Notes under the pieces: model-generated
Database searches by the model: none
Told to the model about the DNA's origin: nothing
The model's input: the letters and a program-made list of their open reading frames with translations, nothing else
In this document: in pieces, positions 17,202 through 26,992 of the stretch
Layout of the letters: every line of letters starts with the position of its first letter
How positions within the stretch are numbered: position 1 is the stretch's first letter
Program-made: the position numbers and the translations under genes
Origin: Flammeovirgaceae bacterium 311
Lineage (GTDB): Bacteria; Bacteroidota; Bacteroidia; Cytophagales; Cyclobacteriaceae
Reading direction: 5' to 3'
Assembly: GCA_000597885.1 (NCBI GenBank)
Contig: CP004371.1
Coordinates: forward strand, 682,001 to 746,000
DNA length: 64,000 bases

Positions 17202-17483
17202 ATTAAAAAGGCATTAAAAATATACCATTCACAACCCGGTGTGGATAAAAATTGTTGCTGTAAGTATTTCTTTAGATAGATAAACTGAACCCACTCATTT
17301 CTCGTTGATTAGGTAGGCATGAAGTATCCATTAAATGAAGAATAAAGAAATCATTAATATAAAAAAGGGTACTTGAGTAACTTGTTTGTTCCATAGAAAA
17401 TGCAAAGATTGCATCTGATTCCTTACATCGGGAAGAACAATTTAGCCATTTATACTACGTTGAAATTTGCACAAAGCTTAAGT

Positions 17484-20400
17484 ATGAGATTCTCATTGGC
17501 ATATGCCATGTTACTACTGCTGTGCATGAGTACGGTTCAAGCTCAGCATCCTGTTATTCGGCCACAGGGGCCGTCTCAGTTTGAGCAGGGGCTGGAGTTA
17601 ATGGAAAAAAAACAATGGGCAGCAGCCCGTCGTGCTTTTAGCCGTTACCTTGAGATAGAACAGCCCGGACAAAATGATTTACGCCGTGCAGAAGCCTCCT
17701 ATTCTGTTGCCTACAGTGCCCTGAACCTGTCGAATGACGATGCGGAAGCACTCACAGAAAACTTTCTGCAGGAGTATCCCAATCATCCCAAAGCACAACT
17801 TGCCTACTACGAACTGGCAAACTTTTACTATAATAATAAGAAATATACAAAAGCAGCTTCCTTTTACGAGCGTGTAAACCCTGCAGCCCTTACGCCGGCC
17901 CAGCGCGACGAAGTTGATTTTAACCTGGCCTATACCTATTTCAGCAATCAGAATTTTGACAAGGCACTGGAGCGTTTTAATAAACTGAAAAGAAACAGCA
18001 ACCGCTACTCTTTTGCCTCCAGCTACTATGCCGGTTATATCTACTTCAATAAGGGAGAATATGACCAAGCTGCCTATGACCTCCAGCGCGCTGAACAAAA
18101 CGAAGCCTATGCAGCAACAGTGCCGGCCCTGATGGCAAATATTTATTACCGCCAGGGACAGTACGACAAACTGATTGCTTATACTGAAAATAAACTTAGC
18201 TCAGGCCGCAAAAAGTCGGGCAGCTCAGAACTTGAACTGTTAACCGCAGAAGCATACTATAAAAAAGGAGAATATGCCAGAGCGGCAGAACTTTTTAAAA
18301 TGTATGCCGGTAACCGTAAACTGGATTCACCCCTTGCTTACCGCATGGGTTTTTCTCAGTACAAGAGCGGTAAATCTAAAGAGGCCATTGAGTCTTTCAA
18401 AGGTATTGCCAGCCAGCAGGATTCCCTGGGGCAGTATGCAGCTTATTATCTGGGTCAGCTTTACCTGGAACAGAATAACGAACCTTTTGCACAAACAGCA
18501 TTCCAGCGTGCTGCAGGCTTAGATTTCGATCCAAAGATCAAAGAAGAAAGCTTGTACAAACTGGCTAAGCTGCAGATCAAGCAGCAGAATTACGATGCAG
18601 CGACTGTTGCACTGCGTGAATTCCTGGATGAGTATCCACGTTCTACCTACCGTCAGGAAGCCACAGAACTGCTAAGCGAATCGCTGCTGAAAAATCAAAA
18701 CTACGAGCAGGCAATTGCCTACATCGAAAAGCTGGAAAACAAAAATCCACGTATCCGCAAAGCCTATCAGGAAGTAACTTATCTACATGGCGCAGAACTT
18801 TTCAATACTGGTAAGTTCTACAATGCCGTACAGCTCTTCCAGAAGTCGCTGGAATATCCTGAAGACAAAGAGATCACTGTAAAGGCGAACTTCTGGAGTG
18901 CCGAAGCTTATTCTATCGGGCAAAAATGGGATGAGAGCAAAAACTCTTATTCCGCTGTGTTCCGCCAGGCAGCGCCTGATTCTGAAATGCACCTGAAAAG
19001 CCGTTATGGCATTGGATATGCATACTATAATAGTAAGCAGTACGACAGGGCACTGGTTCACTTCCGGGAATTTGTTGACAAGTCAGGTGTAAAAAATCCT
19101 TTCTACCACGATGCGCTTCTGAGACTGGCCGATAGCTATTATGCTACTAAAGTCTACAACAGCGCACTTGACTATTATCAGAAAGCACTGAGAGAAAATA
19201 ATCCAGAAAGAGATTATGCGCTCTTCCAGATTGGCCTGGTAAATGGTTTGCTCGACAGACCCGGTGAAGCTACCCAGTCTTGGAACACTTTGCTGAAAGA
19301 TTTCCCGAACAGCCAGTACCGCGATGATGCCATGTTCAACAAAGCAGAATTGCAGTTCGACCAGGGGAAATACCAGGAGGCCGTTCAGCAGTTTACACAG
19401 TTTGTACAGCAGAATCCAAACAGCCCCTTTGTACCTTACGCTTACAGAAGCATGGCGCTCTCACATTATAACCTTAAGAATTATGAGCCTGCCGCCAATG
19501 CATATATACGTATCCTGGAGCAGTATCCATCGCATTCCATCGCCAACGGAGCGCTGCTCGGCTTACAGGAAGTGCTGAACCTGCAAAACAGGTCTGAAGA
19601 TTTTGACAGATACCTGGCACTGTACAAGAAAGCAAATCCTGCAGATCAGGCACTGGAATCGGTTGAGTTTGAGCAGGCTAAGAATCTCTACTTCACGCAA
19701 AAGTATAAGCAGGCGATAGAGCAGTTACAAGTTTATCTGCGCAATTACCCACAAAGTACCAATGCATCCGAGGCTCGCTTTTACCTGGCAGAATCGTTCT
19801 TTAGAAGTGACCGAACGCAGGAAGCTTTAATGGAGTACCAGAAGATTTCTGCCACGGGGCCTTCAAATTTACAGGTTAGAGCAGTACAGCGCATTGCAGA
19901 AATCAGCTTCAGAGAAGGCGATCTTTCTACCGCCACTAAAAATTACCGCAAACTGGAGCGCATTGCCGCTAACCGCAGACAGCAGGTAGATGCCTGGGCA
20001 GGCCTGATGGAAACTTACTTCCGCCGCCAGCAACTGGACTCTACCATGTACTATGCAAACCAGCTTACAGAGCAAGGTGGTGCAGCTGCCAACTTAATGA
20101 GCAAGGCACTCTTACTAAAAGGAAAAGTTGCCCTTGCCCGCAAAGAGCATTCAGAAGCCGCTAACTACTTTAATCAAACCGTTGAGCTTGCCAAAGATGA
20201 AAATGCTGCGGAAGCCTATTACCTGACCGCTTACATTCAGCACCTGGATGGGCAGTACAAAGAATCAGTTGAAACCTTATTTGGTTATAATGCCCGCTTT
20301 TCATCCTTTAAATTCTGGCTTGGAAAATCGTTCCTGCTGATTTCAGAAAATTATGTTAAAATGGGAGAGCTGTTTCAGGCAAAAGAAACACTTCGTTCTA

Positions 20401-20525
20401 TCATTCAAAATGCCACTGAACCTTCCATTGTAGAAGAAGCTAAACAAAGGCTGAACACACTACAGCAGGAAGAAGCCCGCCAGCAGCAAATCAGACCAGA
20501 CAGTACCAACGAAAGCCAACGCTAA
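17484..20525 (+). CDS. Large tetratricopeptide-repeat periplasmic protein
   Basis: 1013 aa from the ATG at 17484, chosen because it gives a signal peptide (MRFSLAYAMLLLLCMSTVQA); the frame is open to 17400. Nearly the whole mature protein is TPR helices, e.g. FEQGLELMEKKQWAAARRAF, AQLAYYELANFYYNNKKYTK and KAELQFDQGKYQEAVQQFTQ, with many AxxxxA pairs spaced about 34-38 residues. Relatives are annotated as tol-pal-system or YbgF-like TPR proteins. It is the first gene of a run that continues 15 bp later with a beta-barrel protein and then TonB/ExbBD, suggesting a periplasmic scaffold for that system. Confidence 0.88.
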   Translation: MRFSLAYAMLLLLCMSTVQAQHPVIRPQGPSQFEQGLELMEKKQWAAARRAFSRYLEIEQPGQNDLRRAEASYSVAYSALNLSNDDAEALTENFLQEYPNHPKAQLAYYELANFYYNNKKYTKAASFYERVNPAALTPAQRDEVDFNLAYTYFSNQNFDKALERFNKLKRNSNRYSFASSYYAGYIYFNKGEYDQAAYDLQRAEQNEAYAATVPALMANIYYRQGQYDKLIAYTENKLSSGRKKSGSSELELLTAEAYYKKGEYARAAELFKMYAGNRKLDSPLAYRMGFSQYKSGKSKEAIESFKGIASQQDSLGQYAAYYLGQLYLEQNNEPFAQTAFQRAAGLDFDPKIKEESLYKLAKLQIKQQNYDAATVALREFLDEYPRSTYRQEATELLSESLLKNQNYEQAIAYIEKLENKNPRIRKAYQEVTYLHGAELFNTGKFYNAVQLFQKSLEYPEDKEITVKANFWSAEAYSIGQKWDESKNSYSAVFRQAAPDSEMHLKSRYGIGYAYYNSKQYDRALVHFREFVDKSGVKNPFYHDALLRLADSYYATKVYNSALDYYQKALRENNPERDYALFQIGLVNGLLDRPGEATQSWNTLLKDFPNSQYRDDAMFNKAELQFDQGKYQEAVQQFTQFVQQNPNSPFVPYAYRSMALSHYNLKNYEPAANAYIRILEQYPSHSIANGALLGLQEVLNLQNRSEDFDRYLALYKKANPADQALESVEFEQAKNLYFTQKYKQAIEQLQVYLRNYPQSTNASEARFYLAESFFRSDRTQEALMEYQKISATGPSNLQVRAVQRIAEISFREGDLSTATKNYRKLERIAANRRQQVDAWAGLMETYFRRQQLDSTMYYANQLTEQGGAAANLMSKALLLKGKVALARKEHSEAANYFNQTVELAKDENAAEAYYLTAYIQHLDGQYKESVETLFGYNARFSSFKFWLGKSFLLISENYVKMGELFQAKETLRSIIQNATEPSIVEEAKQRLNTLQQEEARQQQIRPDSTNESQR

Positions 20526-20540
20526 ACGAGCTTATTTCAC

Positions 20541-22196
20541 ATGAATAAACCCTGGGCATTATTGGTGTCTTTTATGTCTCTGGCTGCTGCTGCACAGGCA
20601 CAGCAGCAACAACCCTGGACAGAGGGAGAGATAGAGGCAGAGCAAGTAATCATAGTAAAGGACAGAGAAAACGAACTTCCTCCTGCTTCGCGCAGCTATC
20701 AGAAAATACCACCGCAACAGCCAAAGCAGGAGGTACGCAATGTTAGCTTTAAGAGCAGCGAACCTGTGTTAAGGCTACAGCCAATTGAACCTACCGTGCG
20801 GGTGCTTAAAATGAAGCAGGATCCGCCACCACCATATTTTCAGCGCTACATCAAAGCAGGAATCGGTAATTATATAAGCCCCTTGCTGGATGCCCATATC
20901 AGTGGACCGCGCCAGGCCGGGAATCTTTACCACCTGCAGTTCAGACACGAGTCGGCTGCAAGAGGTCCTGTAGATGGCGGCAACAGCAGCTGGGGCGAAA
21001 CCCTCTTACGCGCAGAAGGAACCCTGATCAGAAAAACTGCACGCATCACCGGCAGTGGCTGGTACTCCAGAGACCGCTTTAACTTTTATGGTTATAATGA
21101 GGATCTGGAAGAACCAGATAAAGAAGATATCAAACAAGCATACAGCCGCATGGGCGTACGGCTTGAGCTGGAAAATGTAGAACAGAAAGATCTGCTATTG
21201 AAAGGAAGCGGCGGGTTTAGCAGAACCAGCAATAACCGTGAGGTTAGTGAAAACAGGGCAGAGATAGACGCAAAGCTTAACTATACCTTAAGTGATGCCC
21301 TGGGCTTTCATGTCTATAGCAGCTTGCTGACCAGCCAGTATGAAGACGTTACCAGCCGCAACCGTACCCTCTTCCGGATTTTACCCGGTGTTTCAACCAC
21401 ACTTGGCGCCCTGAAACTGGAAGGTGGCTTTACATTTGCCTGGGAGAACGATACAGCTTTGAATGCTGATAAACTACATGTTTTTCCAAGGGCAGAACTA
21501 AGTGTTGAGCCTCTGCAGAATGTACGTGCTTTTGTTGGTATTCGTGGAGATGTTTTGCCTGTTACTTATGATTTTATAAGCCGCCAGAACCCTTTCCTGA
21601 ACCAGCAGATACCCCTGCTCTTTACGCAAAATACCAAAGAGCTGTATGCTGGTGCCAGTGCCAGTCTTGCCGGAGGTTTTGGAGTAGCAGCAGGATTTTC
21701 TGTGGCCACGCTTAAAAACATGCACTACTTTGTTAATAATGAGACCGACACTGCCCGTTTTGACGTAGTATATGATTACGGCAACACAGCCTATGCAAAT
21801 GTATATGGCCAGGTGAGCTACGGAAGTGGAGAGCGTATAAATGTTAGATTAAGAACAGACTATTACGGATATAATCCATCGGAGCTGGAAGAGCCCTGGC
21901 ACCAGCCCAGCCTGAAAGTAGAGGGTGATATCCGGTATAATATCTATGATAAAATCTACCTGAATGCAGATGCTTTTGTACTAAGTGGTATCAAAGCACG
22001 CAGCATTGGCATGGAAAATGGCGTAACAACGTTAGATCCTGTTATAAACCTTACGCTGGGTGGCGAATATCGTTTTTCACCACAAGCAACTGCCTTTATC
22101 AATTTTCACAACATCCTGAATAAAGAATTTGAGCGTTTTCAGAACTATCCGTCAAGAAAATTGCTGGTTCGGATTGGCGGCACTTATGCTTTCTGA
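20541..22196 (+). CDS. Outer-membrane beta-barrel protein (TonB-receptor-like)
   Basis: 551 aa with a signal peptide (MNKPWALLVSFMSLAAAAQA) and a Gln/Pro-rich N-terminal stretch. From about residue 110 it has alternating hydrophobic beta-strands (YIKAGIGNYISPLLDAHISG and later YANVYGQVSYGSGERINVRL). It ends in a TonB-receptor-like last strands region (ATAFINFHNILNKEFERFQN to a terminal GGTYAF with C-terminal Phe). No plug domain is visible, so it is a barrel without the full receptor plan. It follows the TPR gene by 15 bp and precedes the SPOR/ExbBD/TonB genes. Confidence 0.78.
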   Translation: MNKPWALLVSFMSLAAAAQAQQQQPWTEGEIEAEQVIIVKDRENELPPASRSYQKIPPQQPKQEVRNVSFKSSEPVLRLQPIEPTVRVLKMKQDPPPPYFQRYIKAGIGNYISPLLDAHISGPRQAGNLYHLQFRHESAARGPVDGGNSSWGETLLRAEGTLIRKTARITGSGWYSRDRFNFYGYNEDLEEPDKEDIKQAYSRMGVRLELENVEQKDLLLKGSGGFSRTSNNREVSENRAEIDAKLNYTLSDALGFHVYSSLLTSQYEDVTSRNRTLFRILPGVSTTLGALKLEGGFTFAWENDTALNADKLHVFPRAELSVEPLQNVRAFVGIRGDVLPVTYDFISRQNPFLNQQIPLLFTQNTKELYAGASASLAGGFGVAAGFSVATLKNMHYFVNNETDTARFDVVYDYGNTAYANVYGQVSYGSGERINVRLRTDYYGYNPSELEEPWHQPSLKVEGDIRYNIYDKIYLNADAFVLSGIKARSIGMENGVTTLDPVINLTLGGEYRFSPQATAFINFHNILNKEFERFQNYPSRKLLVRIGGTYAF

Positions 22197-22291
22197 AAAA
22201 AATAAGAAGAGTAATACAATAAGGTCTTTAGTGTTTCTGTGTTATTAATCCTTCTAAATTACGTGCCATTGGCTTTGAGCGCTGTTGTTAG

Positions 22292-22299
22292 TAAATTTG
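22292..22299 (+). promoter_or_regulatory. -7 box upstream of the SPOR gene
   Basis: TAAATTTG matches the Bacteroidota TAnnTTTG box, 25 bp before the ATG, in the only sizeable gap (128 bp) of this gene run. The SPOR-ExbB-ExbD-TonB part may therefore have its own promoter. A TTTG lies 14 bp upstream of it. Confidence 0.4.
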
Positions 22300-22324
22300 G
22301 AATTTACCAGTAATACGGAAAACT

Positions 22325-22969
22325 ATGTACGATCAGCAAAATCTGAATAACCAAGACGAAACCACTTATCAAATTCAGCAGGATGATGAGTATGGTTTGC
22401 CTGAAGCTGAATTCAGCCCCATAGAAAATGCCCAGCCTGTAGCTGCAGCTGAGCCAGTGCGCCAAAAGCGTGAAATTGATTTACAGCCAAAGCAGGAACG
22501 CTCCAGCTGGCCAATATGGGCAGGCATCATTATTTTATTGGCAGTTGCAGGTTTCTCCCTGTATTATTTTGTGTTCAAAGCAGATGATGAGGTAGTAGCT
22601 CCACGGATTACTGAAACAATTCAGCAGCCCGCGCCGGAGCCCGAACCTGAAATTGTTGATGAAGCACCGGTTGAAGAAAACTGGATACCAGAAGCAGAGG
22701 CACCAAAAGAAGGTGGAATAACAACAATAACTGAAAAAACAGGCCGTTACTACGTAATTGTAGGCAGCTTTATTGATGGAGATATGGCAGGCGACTATGC
22801 CAAAAAGCTTGCAGCCGAAGGAAGACAGGTAACACTGATCGAACCAAGTGGAAATAAAAAATTCTACCGTTTAGGTGTTGCCGAAGCAGCTTCTTTTGCT
22901 GAAGCAGGTGAGGAGCTTGAAGATCTCAAAAATACATTTGGACAAGAAATCTGGATCGTTAGGTACTAA
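22325..22969 (+). CDS. SPOR domain-containing membrane protein
   Basis: 214 aa. A Gln/Glu-rich cytoplasmic head (residues 1-58) is followed by one membrane span (IWAGIIILLAVAGFSLYYFV, about 63-83), a Pro/Glu-rich linker, and a C-terminal SPOR domain (RYYVIVGSFIDGDMAGDYAK to IWIVRY). SPOR domains bind denuded peptidoglycan glycans, so the protein probably reaches the cell wall from the inner membrane. It lies just before exbB with an 8-bp gap. Confidence 0.9.
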   Translation: MYDQQNLNNQDETTYQIQQDDEYGLPEAEFSPIENAQPVAAAEPVRQKREIDLQPKQERSSWPIWAGIIILLAVAGFSLYYFVFKADDEVVAPRITETIQQPAPEPEPEIVDEAPVEENWIPEAEAPKEGGITTITEKTGRYYVIVGSFIDGDMAGDYAKKLAAEGRQVTLIEPSGNKKFYRLGVAEAASFAEAGEELEDLKNTFGQEIWIVRY

Positions 22970-22977
22970 ATAATAAC

Positions 22978-23661
22978 ATGACCCTTTTGCAAATTTCTAC
23001 AGTTGCCACAGACACCACCGGGGCAGCTGTGCAGGACGAAGCTTCAGTCTCTCTTTGGGAGCTATTGATGAATGGCGGTTGGGCAATGATCCCCATTGCT
23101 ATTTTATCTCTTTTAGCGGTTTACATTTTTGTAGAACGTGTGCTTACCATCAGAAGAGCGGCCCAAACACCAAACCAGTTCAGCGACAAAATTAAACAGC
23201 TGGTACTGAATGGTGATATCAATGGAGCACGTCTGCTATGCAACCAGTCTGATACGCCTGTTGCCAGAATGCTGGAAAAAGGCCTTAGCAGGATTGGCAG
23301 CCCGCTGAAGAATATTGAAGTATCAATAGAAAACGTTGGTCGCATAGAAATTTACAAACTGGAGAAAAACCTTTCGCTGATGGCCACCATTTCTGGTGCT
23401 GCTCCCATGATTGGTTTCCTTGGTACTGTAACAGGTATGATAAAAGCCTTTATCGCCATTGCCCAGGAAGAAGGTTCTGTTAGCCCCAGGCTGTTATCGC
23501 AGGGTATCTACGAAGCAATGATCACCACGGCGGCTGGTCTGCTGGTGGGAATTATGGCCTACCTGATGTACAATTACCTGGTAGGACAGGTACAAAAGAT
23601 TGTACACAAAATGGAATACAACAGCATCGACTTTATAGACCTTCTGCAAGAACCTAACTGA
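22978..23661 (+). CDS. exbB: MotA/TolQ/ExbB proton channel family protein
   Basis: 227 aa, three membrane spans. The first is at about 28-52 (GGWAMIPIAILSLLAVYIFV). The conserved proton-channel block is GAAPMIGFLGTVTGMIKAFI and the C-terminal one is ITTAAGLLVGIMAYLMYNYL. Together with ExbD it should couple proton flow to TonB. The next gene starts 2 bp after its stop, indicating translational coupling. Confidence 0.94.
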   Translation: MTLLQISTVATDTTGAAVQDEASVSLWELLMNGGWAMIPIAILSLLAVYIFVERVLTIRRAAQTPNQFSDKIKQLVLNGDINGARLLCNQSDTPVARMLEKGLSRIGSPLKNIEVSIENVGRIEIYKLEKNLSLMATISGAAPMIGFLGTVTGMIKAFIAIAQEEGSVSPRLLSQGIYEAMITTAAGLLVGIMAYLMYNYLVGQVQKIVHKMEYNSIDFIDLLQEPN

Positions 23662-23662
23662 T

Positions 23663-24067
23663 ATGGCCCTACAATCAAAAAATAAAGTTGATCCTGCGTT
23701 CAGTATGTCGTCTATGACGGACATCATTTTCCTGCTACTGATCTTCTTTATGCTTACTTCTTCCTTTATTACGCCATCTGGCTTGAACGTAAACCTGCCA
23801 TCTGCTAAAAAATCAGAAATTGTAATGCAGAAAGTTAGCGTTACCATTACTGATGATTTGAGATACATGGTGAATGAGCAGGAGGTAAGCCGCGAGCAGG
23901 TCGAAGGCATCCTGACCAACGAATTATCCGGAACTGAAAAGGAAGGTGTTGTTGTTCTGCATGTAGACAAAACAGTTCCCACAGAACGATTTGTTGAAAT
24001 TGCGGGTATTGCCGCTGCTTTAAATGCAAAGGTTTCGATAGCTACCAAACCAACTGAGAGAAGATAA
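23663..24067 (+). CDS. exbD: Biopolymer transporter ExbD/TolR
   Basis: 134 aa with one N-terminal membrane helix (SSMTDIIFLLLIFFMLTSSF) that includes the essential Asp of the family (MTDIIF), followed by a small periplasmic domain ending HVDKTVPTERFVEIAGIAAA. It partners ExbB in the proton-driven motor. It lies between exbB and tonB. Confidence 0.95.
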   Translation: MALQSKNKVDPAFSMSSMTDIIFLLLIFFMLTSSFITPSGLNVNLPSAKKSEIVMQKVSVTITDDLRYMVNEQEVSREQVEGILTNELSGTEKEGVVVLHVDKTVPTERFVEIAGIAAALNAKVSIATKPTERR

Positions 24068-24072
24068 GCAGT

Positions 24073-24939
24073 ATGTCAGAGCGGGAGAAAAAGAACAAGA
24101 TGATCGGAGCAGGCGTTTCAGCAGGTGTACACCTACTGTTACTCCTGGCATTTCTGTTCGTCATGGCCTGGAAAGCACCAAACCCTCCTGCACCTGAAAT
24201 AGGCATTGAACTTAATTTTGGAACCGATCTGGCTGGTTCCGGAGAAGAGCAGCCCCAAACGCCTTCTCCTCAACCACAGCCAGAGGCCGAGCAGGTAGCT
24301 GAATCGCAGCAGGCTCAGTCACAGCCGGAACCTGTACAGCAGCCAGCCGTAACCCCTGAGATTGCAACACCTGCACCAATTGAGCAGGCTATTGAAGAGG
24401 TGGTTACCCAGCCCGAACCAAGTCCTGTTACCAAGCAGGAGGTTTCGAAGCCAAAGCCACAACCACAGCAGCAGCAGCAACCGGCAGAAAAGCCCAAAGA
24501 AACTGTTAAACCTGCACTGTTCCCCGGCGAAAAAGAGCGTGAAAGCAGCAGCACTGATCAAAAGGCATCCAGTCAGGGCGATCAGCCAAATAAAACCGGC
24601 GACCAGGGCGACGAGCAGGGCAAAACTGATGCCCGTGCTTTATATGGCGAGCGTGGTGGTGGAAATAATGGTGCACAACTTAGCATTGTTGGCTGGAACT
24701 GGGATTCCAAACCCCGTGATGCTGATAAATCTGATGAGAATGGTCGTGTGGTGATAGAATTTACCATTGATGACCAGGGTTATGTGGAAACTTCTTCCAT
24801 CAAAGAATCGAGTGTAAGCTTAAGTGTTGCACAGTTTTACAAAAGACAGGTTGAAAACCTAACTTTTTCAAGAACTGCAGCTGGTGTAGTGCCGCAAAAA
24901 ACTACCGGCTCAGTTACTTTCATCATCAAATCCCGCTAA
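24073..24939 (+). CDS. tonB: TonB-like energy transducer
   Basis: 288 aa. One N-terminal membrane span (GVSAGVHLLLLLAFLFVMAW, residues 14-33) contains the His that TonB helices use to engage ExbBD. A long Pro/Gln/Glu-rich spacer follows (residues about 55-170) and would cross the periplasm. The C-terminal domain (NGRVVIEFTIDDQGYVETSS, VAQFYKRQVENLTFSRTAAG) has the TonB beta-sheet pattern. It is 5 bp after exbD, so the motor and transducer are made together. The partner receptor is probably one of the barrel or TonB-receptor genes in this window. Confidence 0.9.
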   Translation: MSEREKKNKMIGAGVSAGVHLLLLLAFLFVMAWKAPNPPAPEIGIELNFGTDLAGSGEEQPQTPSPQPQPEAEQVAESQQAQSQPEPVQQPAVTPEIATPAPIEQAIEEVVTQPEPSPVTKQEVSKPKPQPQQQQQPAEKPKETVKPALFPGEKERESSSTDQKASSQGDQPNKTGDQGDEQGKTDARALYGERGGGNNGAQLSIVGWNWDSKPRDADKSDENGRVVIEFTIDDQGYVETSSIKESSVSLSVAQFYKRQVENLTFSRTAAGVVPQKTTGSVTFIIKSR

Positions 24940-24948
24940 AACTTTCAC

Positions 24949-26229
24949 ATGGATTATCGTCAGACCCTGGAGTATCTCTTTGGGATGCTGCCCATGTTTC
25001 AGCGAATTGGCGCCGCCGCTTTTAAAAAAGATCTGAGCAACACGGTAAGGCTTTGCAAAGCACTTGATTATCCTCATCTGAAATTTCCCGCTGTTCATGT
25101 AGCCGGCACCAACGGCAAAGGCAGCTCCTCCCATACGCTGGCTGCTATTCTGCATGCTGCAGGATATAAAACCGGCCTCTATACCTCTCCACATTTAAAA
25201 GATTTTACCGAAAGGATCAGGATCAATGGCAAGGCAATTTCTCAGCAGGAAGTAGTAGATTGGGTGGCCCGGCATAAAAACCTGGTAGAAGAAGTGCAGC
25301 CTTCCTTTTTTGAGCTTACGGTAGGCATGGCATTCGACTGGTTTGCTCGTGAGAAAGTAGACATCGCCATAATAGAAACCGGTATGGGCGGCCGCCTGGA
25401 CAGCACTAATGTCATCACGCCACTGGTAAGCCTCATTACCCGAATTGGTCTGGACCATACTGCTTTTCTGGGTAATACCTTACCGGCCATTGCCGCTGAA
25501 AAAGCAGGTATCATCAAACCTAAAGTACCTGTTGTGATTAGCCAGCGGCAGCCGCAGGTTGTTGAAGTTTTCGAAGAGACCGCCAGAAAGCAGCATTCAC
25601 CGATTTTTTTTGCAGAAGATACCTACAGCGCCTCCTGGCGCTCGGCTGGTGTTTTGCAGATTTTGAAAGATAATCAACCATGGCTGCCAGCACAACCTAC
25701 AGACCTGAAAGCCCAGTATTATGCCGCCAACATACCCGGCATATTGAAAGTAGTGGAGCTGCTAGGCAGGCAAAGATACCAGATTACAGAAGAGGCAATA
25801 GCTGCCGGTATCAGTGGCGTTTGTCGGGTAACTGGATTGAAAGGACGCTGGCAGGTATTGGGTGAACACCCACTGGTGGTGGCAGATGTAAGCCATAATC
25901 CGGATGGTATGCTGCACCTCATGCAACAGGTAGAGCAAATCAGGCACCAAAGACTGTTTATTCTCCTGGGTATGGTAGCCGATAAAGATGTAAGCAGCAC
26001 CCTGGAGCTACTCCCAAAAGAGGCATTTTACTTTTATTGCCGCGCTGACATACCTCGCGCCATGTCAGCTGAAGCTTTAAGTGAAATAGCTCAACAGCAT
26101 GGTTTACAGGGAATTGTTATTCCCGATGTAAACCAGGCATTGAAGCAGGCCAGGCACCTGGCCTCAGCCGATGACATAGTTATGATTACCGGCTCGACCT
26201 TTGTAGTAGCTGAAATTAATGAGCTGTAA
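24949..26229 (+). CDS. folC: Bifunctional folylpolyglutamate synthase / dihydrofolate synthase
   Basis: 426 aa Mur-ligase-family enzyme that adds glutamate to dihydropteroate and to tetrahydrofolate. The ATP-binding loop is VAGTNGKGSSSHTLAAIL, followed by GLYTSPHLKDFTERIRINGK. ETGMGGRLDSTNVI and ITRIGLDHTAFLGNTL are the metal and folate-site motifs, and the C-terminal ADVSHNPDGMLHLMQQ belongs to the ligase domain. It starts 9 bp after tonB, an operon position that looks like convenience and not function. Its 3' end lies 58 bp before the proposed trmB start. Confidence 0.95.
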   Translation: MDYRQTLEYLFGMLPMFQRIGAAAFKKDLSNTVRLCKALDYPHLKFPAVHVAGTNGKGSSSHTLAAILHAAGYKTGLYTSPHLKDFTERIRINGKAISQQEVVDWVARHKNLVEEVQPSFFELTVGMAFDWFAREKVDIAIIETGMGGRLDSTNVITPLVSLITRIGLDHTAFLGNTLPAIAAEKAGIIKPKVPVVISQRQPQVVEVFEETARKQHSPIFFAEDTYSASWRSAGVLQILKDNQPWLPAQPTDLKAQYYAANIPGILKVVELLGRQRYQITEEAIAAGISGVCRVTGLKGRWQVLGEHPLVVADVSHNPDGMLHLMQQVEQIRHQRLFILLGMVADKDVSSTLELLPKEAFYFYCRADIPRAMSAEALSEIAQQHGLQGIVIPDVNQALKQARHLASADDIVMITGSTFVVAEINEL

Positions 26230-26287
26230 ATTATTTACCGTAAATTGCAGGCTTTCCAACTTTAAGTTTTATCAGCTCAATTCATCA

Positions 26288-26953
26288 GTGAGAAATAAGT
26301 TACAGCGCTTTGCCGAGAATGAAAGCAGAGACAATGTTATTCAGGCGGGCAAACCAATCATAGAAGAAATAAAAGGTGCCTGGCAAAAACTCCAGTTTAA
26401 AAATAATAATCCCATCACGCTGGAATTAGCCTGTGGTAAGGGAGAATATACTATTGGCCTGGGCAGGTATTATCCTGACAGGAATTTTATAGGAGTTGAT
26501 ATTAAAGGCGCACGCCTCTATTTCGGCAGCCGGAGCGCAGAGGAAGAGGGGCTGCAAAACGTGGCATTCCTGCGCATCAAGATCATCGACATTGATAATT
26601 ACTTTGATGAGGGCGAAGTTGACCAGATCTGGATCACGTTTCCGGATCCCAGGCCACGCGACAGAGATGAGCGCCGGCGCCTTACCCATCCCAGGTTTCT
26701 GGAAATGTACCAGCGTATCCTGAAAGACGGAGGGATGTTTCACCTGAAAACAGATGATCAGCCATTCTTTGATTATACCAGGGAGATGCTTGAGCAATTT
26801 CCGGTAGAAGAGCTGGCCTGGACACACGACCTTTACCAAAGCCCAATGCTGGAGGAGCATCATGGTTTACAGACAAACTATGAACAGATGTTTCTTCAGC
26901 AGGGAAAAAATATTAATTACCTGCGCTGCAGAATTCGTAAAGGGGAGGCTTAG
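26288..26953 (+). CDS. trmB: tRNA (guanine-N7-)-methyltransferase
   Basis: 221 aa if started at the GTG at 26288 (MRNKLQRFAENES), where the family similarity begins. An ATG at 26219 would add 23 Cys/Phe/Asn-rich residues and overlap folC, and I consider it less likely. The protein has the SAM-binding loop LELACGKGEYTIGLGRYYPD, the acidic IGVDIKGARLYFG, and the TrmB signature WITFPDPRPRDRDERRRLTH. It methylates G46 in the variable loop of tRNAs. Confidence 0.93.
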   Translation: MRNKLQRFAENESRDNVIQAGKPIIEEIKGAWQKLQFKNNNPITLELACGKGEYTIGLGRYYPDRNFIGVDIKGARLYFGSRSAEEEGLQNVAFLRIKIIDIDNYFDEGEVDQIWITFPDPRPRDRDERRRLTHPRFLEMYQRILKDGGMFHLKTDDQPFFDYTREMLEQFPVEELAWTHDLYQSPMLEEHHGLQTNYEQMFLQQGKNINYLRCRIRKGEA

Positions 26954-26992
26954 TAGATGTTGTATTTTGTAAGTGCTGCTTGGTTAGTATAC

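Noticed and set aside
24315-24561. Antisense open frames opposite the tonB spacer
   Set aside because: They arise from the Pro/Gln-rich low-complexity coding sequence of tonB.
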